Source: Asanoa iriomotensis (lineage in GTDB: Bacteria; Actinomycetota; Actinomycetes; Mycobacteriales; Micromonosporaceae). From it: DNA of 64,000 bases. The translations under genes and the position numbers were made by a program. The notes beneath the pieces were generated by a model. It worked only from the letters and a program-made list of their open reading frames with translations. It was not told the origin of the DNA and did not search any database. Positions 8,118 to 15,822 of this stretch are shown here, piece after piece (within the stretch, counting starts at the first letter, position 1; every line of letters begins with the position of its first letter). The DNA lies in contig NZ_BONC01000008.1 of NCBI RefSeq assembly GCF_016862515.1, positions 95,546 to 159,545 of the forward strand. The letters are read 5' to 3'.

Positions 8118-8634
8118 TCAGCCGGCGCAGCGCGTCGCGAACGCTCACGGCGACGTCCGGTTGGTCCTCGACCGCCGGCAGCATCCCGTCGACGTCCGCG
8201 CAGATCTCTCGGATCCGCTCCTCGAAGGGGATCGCCGACGTGGCGGCAGCCTTGGCGACCAGCCGGCGGCGCCGCACCGCCTGGTAGATCCGGCCGACGA
8301 TCTCGCCGACCACCGAGCCGCCCAGGACCGCGGCGACGATGATCTCGGGTCGGCCCGGGTCGGGAACCGCCAGCAGCGCGGCCGCGACGACCACGCCCGC
8401 CGTCCCGCTCGTCAGCGCCGAACGGATCATCGCGGAACTGCTGGGCAACTCCTCCTCGCCGGCCAGCTTTTCGGCGGCCTCGGCCAAGCAGACGGCCGCG
8501 CGTTCGAGATTCGCGATCTCCCGCGTCGCGGGCGGCCCGCCGAACCAAGACCCGTGCTGAAGCTCGGCTCTGAGCGTCCGCGTGCGGACCGCCGACTCGC
8601 GCAGCCGCGGGGCGAGCGCAGCCGAGGGTCTCAT
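8089..8634 (-). CDS. Small membrane protein, paralogue of the protein at 1-486
   Basis: This 181-aa protein has a helical N-terminus (RTRTLRAELQHGSWFGGP, then ANLERAAVCLAEAAEKLAG) and two hydrophobic segments around residues 76-94 and 99-117 joined by VPDPGRPE. The C-terminal part is charged. It aligns along its whole length with the truncated protein at the left edge. I do not recognise a named family. The ATG at 8634 lies 4 bp after the stop of the gene at 8639-9682, so the two form an operon of unknown function. The gene overlaps the convergent molybdopterin subunit by 29 bp. Confidence 0.75.
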   Translation of the reverse strand: MRPSAALAPRLRESAVRTRTLRAELQHGSWFGGPPATREIANLERAAVCLAEAAEKLAGEEELPSSSAMIRSALTSGTAGVVVAAALLAVPDPGRPEIIVAAVLGGSVVGEIVGRIYQAVRRRRLVAKAAATSAIPFEERIREICADVDGMLPAVEDQPDVAVSVRDALRRLTIDRVRVRE

Positions 8635-8638
8635 CCGC

Positions 8639-9682
8639 TCACCCCCGCCGCGCTTGCAGCCACGCGACGAGCGCGTCGGATGCCAGGCACAGCGCCAGGT
8701 CAGCCTCGGCAGCGGCGCGCAGGCGGAAGTCGAACTCCTGGTGCGTGAAGAACGCCGCGGCCGCCAGTGGCCCGTGACGCGCGGCGCGCATGCGCCGGCC
8801 GTGCAGAGTCGCCATCGCGCGGCGGACCGAGTCGATCGTCATCACGACGTCAGCCAGCGCGTCCTGAATCGGAGTGAGGACGGTCGACTCAGCGGGACCC
8901 GCCGCCGGGGTCTCGGCCCGCCGGCTGAGGATCCATGCGACCGCCAGCCGACCGAGCCGTCTGTCGACCACGTCGAGCACCCGGGCGGTCGGCGACACCA
9001 TGGCGAAGAGGCCGGCGATGCCGCCGACCACCGTCCACGCTGTGGATCCACCGGAGACGAGGTGAGCCCCCCACGCGCCGAGCCAGCAGGCGGTCGCTGA
9101 CAGCACACCGCGGACGGCAAGACCCGCCGGGCGCAGGTAGCCGTCCGGCCGCTCGATCAGGCTCACCTGGCGGATCGTTCCCCGTGCCGTCCACCGCCGT
9201 GCCTCGGCCAGCGCCGCCCGCGCCTCCCGGATGTCCGGGTGCTCCACACCCACGGTGTGCCGCCCGAGCCGCCGCGCCACCTCGCACAGAGCGCGGTCGG
9301 CGGCGTTCAGCCCGACCACGAAGTCGCCGTCGACCGGAACCTCCGCAGGCACGGCTTCAGCGGGCCGCGCGGGAAGTGCGAAGCGGAGCGCGCCGTCGGC
9401 CGTCCGCTCGATGCGAAGCCCGAGCCCCGTCAGCGCTCTCTCGGCGGCATCAGCCGTTTCGGGGGTCGGCACGACAGCGGCACGCCCACCGTCGTCCTCA
9501 CAACAGCTCACGGTGTCGGCCACGGTCCAGAGCGTCGCGACGACGCCGACCAGCCCCTGGTCCACACAGGACTCCTTGCCGGCGACGCCGACGTGCACCT
9601 GCCGGTGCCGGGTCGCCACCAACCCACCGTTGGTTTCCTGGCAACGGTCACACAGCGGAAACGGACCCAGTTCGACAGTCAT
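8639..9682 (-). CDS. Hypothetical membrane protein with Cys-rich N-terminus
   Basis: This 347-aa protein has no family that I recognise. The N-terminal 65 residues contain a CDRC pair, a further Cys-Val-Asp, and a Cys-Cys pair (SCCEDD), a spacing that could bind metal but matches no standard finger. The middle has a predicted membrane hairpin (LAVRGVLSATACWLGAWGAHLV, then a second stretch WTVVGGIAGLFAMVSP). The C-terminal half is helical and soluble, ending in LALCLASDALVAWLQARRG. It is immediately upstream of the small paralogous membrane protein and probably acts with it. It diverges from a secreted DNase I-like protein gene at 9757. Confidence 0.6.
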   Translation of the reverse strand: MTVELGPFPLCDRCQETNGGLVATRHRQVHVGVAGKESCVDQGLVGVVATLWTVADTVSCCEDDGGRAAVVPTPETADAAERALTGLGLRIERTADGALRFALPARPAEAVPAEVPVDGDFVVGLNAADRALCEVARRLGRHTVGVEHPDIREARAALAEARRWTARGTIRQVSLIERPDGYLRPAGLAVRGVLSATACWLGAWGAHLVSGGSTAWTVVGGIAGLFAMVSPTARVLDVVDRRLGRLAVAWILSRRAETPAAGPAESTVLTPIQDALADVVMTIDSVRRAMATLHGRRMRAARHGPLAAAAFFTHQEFDFRLRAAAEADLALCLASDALVAWLQARRG

Positions 9683-9743
9683 CGTGCCACCATCGTCGCA
9701 ACCGGTGTAAAGGAGATGGTTCTCGCCGGCGCCCGATCTTTCC

Positions 9744-9749
9744 TACACT
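9744..9749 (+). promoter_or_regulatory. -10 box (TACACT), leaderless
   Basis: TACACT ends 7 nt before ATG 9757. A weak TTCTCG at 9720-9725 could be the -35, with an 18-bp spacer. Confidence 0.45.
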
Positions 9750-9756
9750 GTTCGCG

Positions 9757-10563
9757 ATGGTGTCCCGGCGGTCGTTCGTGCTCGTCGCCCTGCTGCTGGC
9801 GGTCGCGGCGATTCTCGGTGGTTCGGTGGCGCCGCCCGTCCGCGCCGTGCGGCTGTTGCAGCTCAACCTGTGCGCCAGCGGGCAGGCCGCCTGCTACACC
9901 GGCCGGTCGATCGACGAGGCGGCCCGGGTCATCCGGGAGACCCGACCGGACGTGGTCACCCTCAACGAGATCTGCGAAGGCGACGTCGACACGCTCGGGG
10001 CGGTGCTCGCGGCCGTGCACGGCGAGCCGGTCGCGTCCGGGTTCCGGGCCGCGCCCGACCGGCCCTCCGGCGGGCCGACGCGATGCGGGCGCAACGGGCA
10101 GGCGTACGGGATCGGGCTGGTCGCCCGCCGCCCGACCACCGCGCACGAGGTCGTCGGCGGCGTCTACCCGGTGCAGGACCCCGTCGACCCGGAGGAGCGG
10201 GCCTGGCTCTGCCTGCTCGCCGCCGTCGACGTCTGCACCACCCATCTGGCCGGTTTCGACGCCGAGGCGGCCCTCCACCAGTGCCAGCACCTGTTCGGCG
10301 TCACCCTGCCCGCGCTGCACCGGCGGTCCGGCTACCGCCCGACGATCGTGGCCGGCGACCTCAACCTCCGATACGACCCGCCCAACGGGCCTGACCTGCG
10401 GGACTGCATCCCGGCCGGCTACCGCTGGCTCGGCGACGGCGCCTTGCAGCACGTGCTGGCCACCCGTGACCTCGCCCAGCCGACCATGCGGACGGTCGAT
10501 CTGGCCCGCAGCACCGACCACCCGGGCCTGCTGGTCACCGTGGGGCTGACCGCCACAGCCTGA
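9757..10563 (+). CDS. Secreted endonuclease/exonuclease/phosphatase (DNase I-like) family protein
   Basis: This 268-aa protein begins with a signal peptide (MVSRRSFVLVALLLAVAAIL, cleavage near VRA). The mature domain shows the DNase I-like fold signatures in order: LQLNLC, VVTLNEIC with the metal-binding glutamate, CTTHLAG, AGDLNL and a terminal STDHPGLLV containing the catalytic Asp-His. Many cysteines are present, consistent with an exported disulfide-bonded enzyme. Substrate could be nucleic acid, phospholipid or another phosphodiester; the sequence does not decide. The start codon lies just downstream of a -10-like box. Confidence in the family is high, in the substrate low. Confidence 0.85.
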   Translation: MVSRRSFVLVALLLAVAAILGGSVAPPVRAVRLLQLNLCASGQAACYTGRSIDEAARVIRETRPDVVTLNEICEGDVDTLGAVLAAVHGEPVASGFRAAPDRPSGGPTRCGRNGQAYGIGLVARRPTTAHEVVGGVYPVQDPVDPEERAWLCLLAAVDVCTTHLAGFDAEAALHQCQHLFGVTLPALHRRSGYRPTIVAGDLNLRYDPPNGPDLRDCIPAGYRWLGDGALQHVLATRDLAQPTMRTVDLARSTDHPGLLVTVGLTATA

Positions 10564-10579
10564 GCCCAGACGCCGGGCG

Positions 10580-10585
10580 TACGAT
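10580..10585 (+). promoter_or_regulatory. -10 box (TACGAT), leaderless
   Basis: TACGAT ends 6 nt before ATG 10592, just after the previous gene's stop. Confidence 0.4.
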
Positions 10586-10591
10586 CCGGCA

Positions 10592-11224
10592 ATGGCGCTG
10601 CTGCACCGGGCGACTGTGACGCCCACGAAGCTCGAGTTGATCGCCGGCTGGCTGCCACGCCAGCGCTGGCACCAGGGTGCCGCCGGTGACCTCGAGCGGG
10701 TCGCGGCGTTCCGGTTCGACGACCCCGCGGGGTCGGTCGGCATCGAGACCATGCTCGTCCGTTACGGCTCGGGCCCGGTCCACCACGTGCCGCTCACGTA
10801 TCGTGACGCGCCGCTGCCCGGCTGCGACGCCTGGCTGATCGGCACGGCCGAGCACTCCGTGCTCGGCAAGCGCTGGGTGTACGACGCCGCCGGCGACCCG
10901 GTCTACCTCGCCGCCCTGGCCGGCGCGATCATCGCCGGCACCGGCGAGGCCGAGGAGTTCGTCGACGTCGACGGCGCCGGCACCCTGGAACGACGGGCAC
11001 CGGCCATGACCGCCCGCGGCACCGGCGTGGCCGGCGGCACCCCGCCGACGGTCGCGGAGATCCGGCGGATCGAGGACCACGGCGACCACACGGTGGTCCA
11101 CGTGGGGCAACTACGCATCGTCATCCTCCGCCGGTTTACGGACGGTGACCTTCCACCCGCCGCGCTCTCCGGCCGCTGGGACGACCAACCGGAAGTTATC
11201 TTGGCGTTTCTCTCGAACGGTTGA
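10592..11224 (+). CDS. Maltokinase N-terminal cap-like domain protein
   Basis: This 210-aa protein resembles only the N-terminal cap region of actinobacterial maltokinases (LELIAGWLPRQRWHQG, then LVRYGSGPVHHVPLTYRDAPL and GTAEHSVLGKRWVYDAAGDPVY). The kinase N- and C-lobes with their catalytic motifs are absent, and the gene ends cleanly, so this is a stand-alone cap homologue rather than a truncated kinase. Such proteins are common in actinomycetes but their role is not established; a carbohydrate-linked regulatory role is a guess. The stop codon overlaps the -35 box of the following carboxypeptidase promoter. Confidence 0.75.
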   Translation: MALLHRATVTPTKLELIAGWLPRQRWHQGAAGDLERVAAFRFDDPAGSVGIETMLVRYGSGPVHHVPLTYRDAPLPGCDAWLIGTAEHSVLGKRWVYDAAGDPVYLAALAGAIIAGTGEAEEFVDVDGAGTLERRAPAMTARGTGVAGGTPPTVAEIRRIEDHGDHTVVHVGQLRIVILRRFTDGDLPPAALSGRWDDQPEVILAFLSNG

Positions 11225-11249
11225 CATCGCTCGATCTGTGGACTGATGT
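11221..11249 (+). promoter_or_regulatory. Sigma-70-type promoter of the M14 carboxypeptidase gene
   Basis: TTGACA at 11221-11226 is followed after 17 bp by TGATGT at 11244-11249. The -35 overlaps the upstream TGA stop. The transcript would carry an AGGAGG site at 11276-11281. Confidence 0.55.
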
Positions 11250-11285
11250 AGGACCCAACGTCCTTCGATGTCCGCAGGAGGTTTC

Positions 11286-13427
11286 ATGTCAACCAGACGG
11301 ATCCGGGTGGCCGCTCCCACTCGCCGGATCTGGGTGGCCAGTGCCACCGCAGCCGTCCTGACCCTCGGGCTGCTCGCCCCGTCCGGATCGAGCACCGCCG
11401 CCCCGCCCGACACCGCGGCACCCGCCGCCGGGCCCAGCGTCAAGCTCGCCGCCGGCGAAACCGCACTCGTCCGCTTCCGCCTACCCGACGAAGCGATGCT
11501 GCGCGACCTGGTCGCCGGCGGCGCCGACGTGGCCGCCCGGCCGCGCACCACCCTCGGCCAGGTCCAGGTCGACCTGGTCGTCACCGACCAGGAACTGGCC
11601 GCGCTGACCGCCCGCGGCGCCGTGGCCACCCAGCTCATCCAGACGGCGACCGAGGGCTCCGCAAGGGTCGCGGCCAGCAGGCAGGCCGCCCGCACGCTCG
11701 CCGTGAACACCGACACCCTGCAGTTCCTCCAGTCCTACTGGTGGACCGCCGACGGCCAGAGCTTCCTCGCCGTCCAGGTCGCCACCACGGCGACCGACGA
11801 CCCCGACGTCGAGATCACCGTGACCTGGAAGACCGCCGACGGCACCACCGGATCGTTCCCCCTCTCCCGCTTCGAGGACTCGGGCGAGTACCAGTACCAC
11901 GTCGCCCTCCCCCAGCCCGTGCCCGCGCAGCCGGTGACCGTCACCGCCAGCTCCAGCCTCGGCGGCACCACCCGGGCCATCCGGCCGACCGCCTGGCCGG
12001 GCGCGACCCCGCCGCCGCTGCCCGCCGGCTACCAGAAGGACTTCATCGCCGCCTACCTGACGCCGACCGACATCCAGGCGCGGATCAAGCGGCTCAAGCG
12101 GCAGTACCCGGCGCTCGTCGACGTCATCGACCTGCCCGACAAGACCCAGGGCTACCGCCGCACCGCCGCCGCGTACCTGGGTAACACCGCCGACGCAGCG
12201 GTCGTCGTGGAGTCGGTCAAGTTCGGCGACCAGAAGATGAACGGCGTCCAGGTCAAGTCGGTGAACCCCGGCAAGAAGAACAAGCCGCTCAACGCCACGT
12301 ACAAGGACCGGGTGTTGACCGTCTCGCTGGCGACGGACGCTGCCGGCACGGCGATCAGCACCACCGACGACGTCGCCGCGTTCGTCAAGGCCCGCTACCC
12401 GCAGGAGTTCAACGCGTTCGTCGAGGACGGCTCGGCCGGCAAGCTCATGCCGGTGGCCGGCCCGGCCCGGCTCGACGACGGCCTCGACGGCACCGAGGTG
12501 TCGAAGAAGCCGTGGACCGTGCAGGCCATGCGGCTCGGCTCGGTCCGCGACGGCTCGAAGATCGGCGTGCTGGCGTACTCGCAGGAGCACGCCCGTGAGT
12601 GGGCCACCCCGCTGGTCACGATGGAGTTCGCGGAGCGGCTGCTGGCCAACTACGCGACCGACGCCGAGACGCGCAGCCTGCTGGACAACGTGGACGTGTT
12701 CGTGCTGCCGGTGGTCAACCCTGACGGCGCGAACTACGCGTTCAACGACTACAACTTCCAGCGCAAGAACCTGGTCAACCACTGCACGGGCGCGTCCCGC
12801 GACCCGGCACGGGCCAACTCGTGGGGCGTCGACGTCAACCGCAACTACACGGTCGGTTCCTACTTCGACGGGTACGTGGGCGGCAGCGCGAACTGCCTGT
12901 CGGGCACCTACTCCGGCACGTCGGAGCTGTCCGAGGCGGAGAGCCGCAACGTCATCGCGCTCGCCGAGTCGCACCCGAACATCAAGTTCGCCATGAACGT
13001 GCACAGCTACGGTGGCTACTTCATGTGGCCGCCCGGCTCCTACAAGGCCGACGGCCGGATCACCCTGCCGCGTCCGTCCATCGAGGAGTCCGCGTACTTC
13101 ATGGAGAGCGCGAAGCGCATCATCGGCGCGATCCGCAGCTCGCGTGGCACGGTCACCTGGCCGTCCTACACGGGCCCGGTGGCCGACGTGCTCTACTCGG
13201 CGGCGGGCAACTCCGCCGACCAGCTCTACTACGAGCTGGGCATCCTGGCCTGGGACTTCGAGGTCGGCAACGACCTGTGGAACGCGGAGACCCAGGAATG
13301 GGAGGGCGTCGGCTTCCAGCCGCCGTACGACGAGGCACACGCCGAGTCACAGGAGTACGCGTCGGGCCTGGTCGAACTGGTCCGCGTCGCCCGCGACCTG
13401 GCCGCGGAAGGCGCCGTCCAGCCCTAG
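11286..13427 (+). CDS. Secreted M14 family zinc carboxypeptidase
   Basis: This 713-aa exported metallopeptidase removes C-terminal residues from peptides. It has a long signal peptide (to about residue 39, ending STAA), a prodomain-like region to about 250, then the M14 domain. Zinc ligands are H435 and E438 in QEHAREWATP and H573 in NVHSYGG. The catalytic glutamate is E659 in WDFEVG. The GVDVNRNY motif supplies the substrate carboxylate-binding residues. The second ATG (11286) is preferred because AGGAGG sits just ahead of it; an upstream ATG at 11268 has no such site. A perfect hairpin terminator follows. Confidence 0.92.
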   Translation: MSTRRIRVAAPTRRIWVASATAAVLTLGLLAPSGSSTAAPPDTAAPAAGPSVKLAAGETALVRFRLPDEAMLRDLVAGGADVAARPRTTLGQVQVDLVVTDQELAALTARGAVATQLIQTATEGSARVAASRQAARTLAVNTDTLQFLQSYWWTADGQSFLAVQVATTATDDPDVEITVTWKTADGTTGSFPLSRFEDSGEYQYHVALPQPVPAQPVTVTASSSLGGTTRAIRPTAWPGATPPPLPAGYQKDFIAAYLTPTDIQARIKRLKRQYPALVDVIDLPDKTQGYRRTAAAYLGNTADAAVVVESVKFGDQKMNGVQVKSVNPGKKNKPLNATYKDRVLTVSLATDAAGTAISTTDDVAAFVKARYPQEFNAFVEDGSAGKLMPVAGPARLDDGLDGTEVSKKPWTVQAMRLGSVRDGSKIGVLAYSQEHAREWATPLVTMEFAERLLANYATDAETRSLLDNVDVFVLPVVNPDGANYAFNDYNFQRKNLVNHCTGASRDPARANSWGVDVNRNYTVGSYFDGYVGGSANCLSGTYSGTSELSEAESRNVIALAESHPNIKFAMNVHSYGGYFMWPPGSYKADGRITLPRPSIEESAYFMESAKRIIGAIRSSRGTVTWPSYTGPVADVLYSAAGNSADQLYYELGILAWDFEVGNDLWNAETQEWEGVGFQPPYDEAHAESQEYASGLVELVRVARDLAAEGAVQP

Positions 13428-13440
13428 CACTTCCATTGCC

Positions 13441-13479
13441 TGAAAGGAACGGTCCGTTGACGACGGACCGTTCCTTTCA
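13441..13479. terminator. Bidirectional hairpin terminator
   Basis: Perfect 17-bp arms (TGAAAGGAACGGTCCGT and its complement) enclose a 5-nt loop at 13458-13462. It separates the convergent carboxypeptidase and M20 peptidase genes and overlaps the latter's stop codon. Confidence 0.85.
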
Positions 13480-14661
13480 CGGCCGGGCGAAGGCCGTAAT
13501 GATTCCCGAGATCAGCGCGGCCCGGTCGACGGTGGCGTCGACGTCGATGTGCTCGTCGCGGGCGTGCGCCCCGGCGCCGACGGCGCCGAGGCCGTCGAGC
13601 AGCGGCACGCCGAGCGCCGCCAGGAAGTTGGCGTCGCTGCCGCCGCCGACGGCGCGCTCCGCGAGGTCGTCGCCCAGGTTGGCCGCGACGGTGCGGGCCA
13701 GGTCGACCATCGCCGCGATGCCGGGTGTACGCGGCATCGGCGGCCGGTTCCAGCCGCCGTGGACGACGAGCCGCAGGCGCGGGTCGCTCGGGCGCAGGGC
13801 GGCCAGCGCCGCGTCGATCCGGGCCGCCTCGGCCGGGTCGCTCACCCGCACGTCGACCGTGGCCGAGGCGTGGCCCGCGATCACGTTGGGCCGCGTGCCG
13901 CCCTCGATCGTGCCGATGTTGACGCTCGTGCCGCGGTCGAGGTCGGCCAGTGCGCGCAGCGCGAGGATGACCCGCGCCAGCTCGTCGATCGCGCTCACGC
14001 CCTTGTCGGGGTCGAGGCCGGCGTGCGCCTCGACGCCGGTGACCTCGATCCGCAGCAGGCCGAGCCCCTTGCGGGCGGTCTTCAGCGCGCCGTCGATGCC
14101 CGGCTCCAGCACCAGCGCCGCGGTGACGCCCTCGGCCGCGGCCTCCAGCGTCGGGCGCGAGGTGATGCTGCCGACCTCCTCGTCGCCGTTGAGCACGACG
14201 CGCAGCGGCGGTCGCGCCCGGCCGGCGGCGTCCAGCGCGCGGACCGCCCAGAGCGCCTGCACCAGCCCGGCCTTCATGTCGAAGACGCCCGGGCCGCGAG
14301 CGACGCGACCCTCCACTGTGAACGGCCAATCGGCGAGCGTGCCGGCCGGCCAGACCGTGTCGTAGTGGCAGAGCACGAGCAGCCGCCGGGGCCCCACGCC
14401 GGCGAAGTCGGCGACCAGGGTGTCGCCGTGCGTCGCGGAGCGACGCCGGTGAATCGCCGTTGGCTCTCCCAGCGCACCCGTCAGGCGGGCGGTGACCCAG
14501 TCGAGCCCGCGGTCGAGGTGCGGTTTGCTGTCGCTCGGGGTCTCGACGCTGACGTAGTCGGCGATCTCGGCGAGCACGTCGGCCCGGCGGTCACGCAGCC
14601 ACTGCCGCAGCGGCGCCGCGTCGACATCGGCCCGCGTCGGCAGGTCTGGTGCGCTGGTCAC
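13477..14661 (-). CDS. M20 family metallopeptidase (carboxypeptidase G2-like)
   Basis: This 394-aa peptidase has the M20 di-zinc set: H99 in LCHYDTVW, D128 in PGVFDMK, E161/E162 in NGDEEVGS, a later glutamate in LVLEPG, and a C-terminal histidine in GAGAHARDEH. The lid domain includes GVEAHAG and RPNVIAGHA, so dimerisation residues are present. Absence of a signal peptide suggests cytosolic hydrolysis of N-acyl amino acids or dipeptides. The start is GTG at 14661, 14 bp after the rpsD stop, and the two may be co-transcribed. Confidence 0.9.
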   Translation of the reverse strand: MTSAPDLPTRADVDAAPLRQWLRDRRADVLAEIADYVSVETPSDSKPHLDRGLDWVTARLTGALGEPTAIHRRRSATHGDTLVADFAGVGPRRLLVLCHYDTVWPAGTLADWPFTVEGRVARGPGVFDMKAGLVQALWAVRALDAAGRARPPLRVVLNGDEEVGSITSRPTLEAAAEGVTAALVLEPGIDGALKTARKGLGLLRIEVTGVEAHAGLDPDKGVSAIDELARVILALRALADLDRGTSVNIGTIEGGTRPNVIAGHASATVDVRVSDPAEAARIDAALAALRPSDPRLRLVVHGGWNRPPMPRTPGIAAMVDLARTVAANLGDDLAERAVGGGSDANFLAALGVPLLDGLGAVGAGAHARDEHIDVDATVDRAALISGIITAFARP

Positions 14662-14675
14662 GGCACATCATCTCA

Positions 14676-15284
14676 TCAGCGGCTGTAGAACTCGACCACG
14701 AGCTGTTCGTCGCAGAGCACCGGGATCTCGGCCCGCTCGGGCAACCGGACCAACGTCGTACGCAGGTCCGCGATCGCCGTCGACAGGTAGGGAGCCGTCC
14801 GCGCGCCGACGTGCGCGCCCGCCGAGGCGATCTGGAAGGGTGGCTTGGCACGGCTCTTCTCGCGCACCTCGACGGTCTGGAAAGGCTGGACGCGATAGGA
14901 GGGCCGGTCCACCTTGCGCCCGTCGACCGCGATGTGGCCGTGCGCCACGGCCTGGCGCGCCTGGTAGATCGTGCGCGCGAAGCCGGCGCGCAGCACCAGC
15001 GCGTCGAGCCGGCACTCCAGGCTCACGACCAGCCGCTCGCCGGTCTTGCCGGTGCCGCGGTGCGCCTCCGCGAAGGCGCGCCGGAGCTGCGCCTCGCTGA
15101 CGTTGTACTGGTGCCGCAGGCGCTGCTTCTCCAGCAGCCGGACCTTGTAGTCGGTCTCCTTGCGGCGGGCGCGGCCGTGCACTCCCGGCGGGTACGGCCG
15201 GCGCTCGAAGTACTTGACGCACTTCTGCGTCAGCGGGATGCCGAGCGCCCGGGAGAGCTTCGCCTTCGGCCGCGACTGGTTCAA
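14676..15284 (-). CDS. rpsD: 30S ribosomal protein S4, zinc-independent type
   Basis: This 202-aa S4 protein nucleates small-subunit assembly by binding 16S rRNA. The S4 domain reads [34 protein letters not shown], and the N-terminal part has [19 protein letters not shown]. Only C22 is present near the N-terminus, so this is the cysteine-poor form that lacks the zinc knuckle. It stands alone rather than in an S13-S11-S4-rpoA cluster. The start is TTG at 15284 with GGAGG at 15290-15294, 5 nt away. Upstream lies a near-perfect IdeR-type iron box, so expression of this copy may respond to iron. That regulation is inferred. Confidence 0.95.
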   Translation of the reverse strand: MNQSRPKAKLSRALGIPLTQKCVKYFERRPYPPGVHGRARRKETDYKVRLLEKQRLRHQYNVSEAQLRRAFAEAHRGTGKTGERLVVSLECRLDALVLRAGFARTIYQARQAVAHGHIAVDGRKVDRPSYRVQPFQTVEVREKSRAKPPFQIASAGAHVGARTAPYLSTAIADLRTTLVRLPERAEIPVLCDEQLVVEFYSR

Positions 15285-15311
15285 CGGTGCCTCCAGTGGT
15301 TGGAATTGTCG

Positions 15312-15330
15312 AGAGGTTAGCCTAACCTAA
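15312..15330. promoter_or_regulatory. IdeR/DtxR-type iron box
   Basis: Read on the minus strand the site is TTAGGTTAGGCTAACCTCT, matching 17 of 19 positions of the recalled IdeR/DtxR consensus TTAGGTTAGGCTAACCTAA. It sits in the 74-bp divergent gap between rpsD and the gene at 15359, close enough to repress both. Confidence 0.75.
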
Positions 15331-15358
15331 CCACAACGCGCACCCCGGGAGGCCAGTC

Positions 15359-15814
15359 ATGACGCAGTCAACCGACCTCGTCGCGCTCGTCCGCACCCTC
15401 GCCTCCGGGCACGTGCCGGCCACGATCCAGGTGAGCCGGCGGGCGTCCGGGGCCGGCGGCCCGCACCCGGTCCGGCACGCCCTCGACCGCGCGGGATCGC
15501 CGCTGCTGCTCACCGCCGTGGACTCGCCGGCCGACCGGGCGCTGACCGGCTCGGACGACTACGACGTGGCGACGGTCCTGGCGGTGCCCGCGCCCGACGG
15601 CGGCCAGCTCTGGATCTCCGGCTGGTCGACCCGGTTGCGCGACCCGCTCTCCCGCGCGGCCGTGCTCGAGTTCGCGGCCCGGCATCCGCTCGCGGACCTG
15701 CTCGACGTCGGCGTCGGCCACGTCCTGCATCGCATGGACGTGGCCGAGGTCCACCTGGAACTCCCGGACGGCCGCTGGATCGAGATCGACCCCGAGGAGT
15801 ACGCGGCGGCCTGA
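15359..15814 (+). CDS. DUF2470-like protein
   Basis: This 151-aa soluble protein has the style of DUF2470 domains, which occur alone or fused to HugZ-like heme-handling proteins: an alpha/beta layout with VATVLAVPAPDGGQLWISGW, RHPLADLLDVGVGHVLHRMDVAEVHLELPDG and a terminal EIDPEEYAAA. The ATG at 15359 has GGGAGG at 15347-15352. Its promoter region contains an IdeR-type iron box, so a role in iron or heme metabolism is plausible but inferred. It is convergent with the sigma-factor-linked gene at 15823. Confidence 0.65.
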   Translation: MTQSTDLVALVRTLASGHVPATIQVSRRASGAGGPHPVRHALDRAGSPLLLTAVDSPADRALTGSDDYDVATVLAVPAPDGGQLWISGWSTRLRDPLSRAAVLEFAARHPLADLLDVGVGHVLHRMDVAEVHLELPDGRWIEIDPEEYAAA

Positions 15815-15822
15815 CGCGGGGC

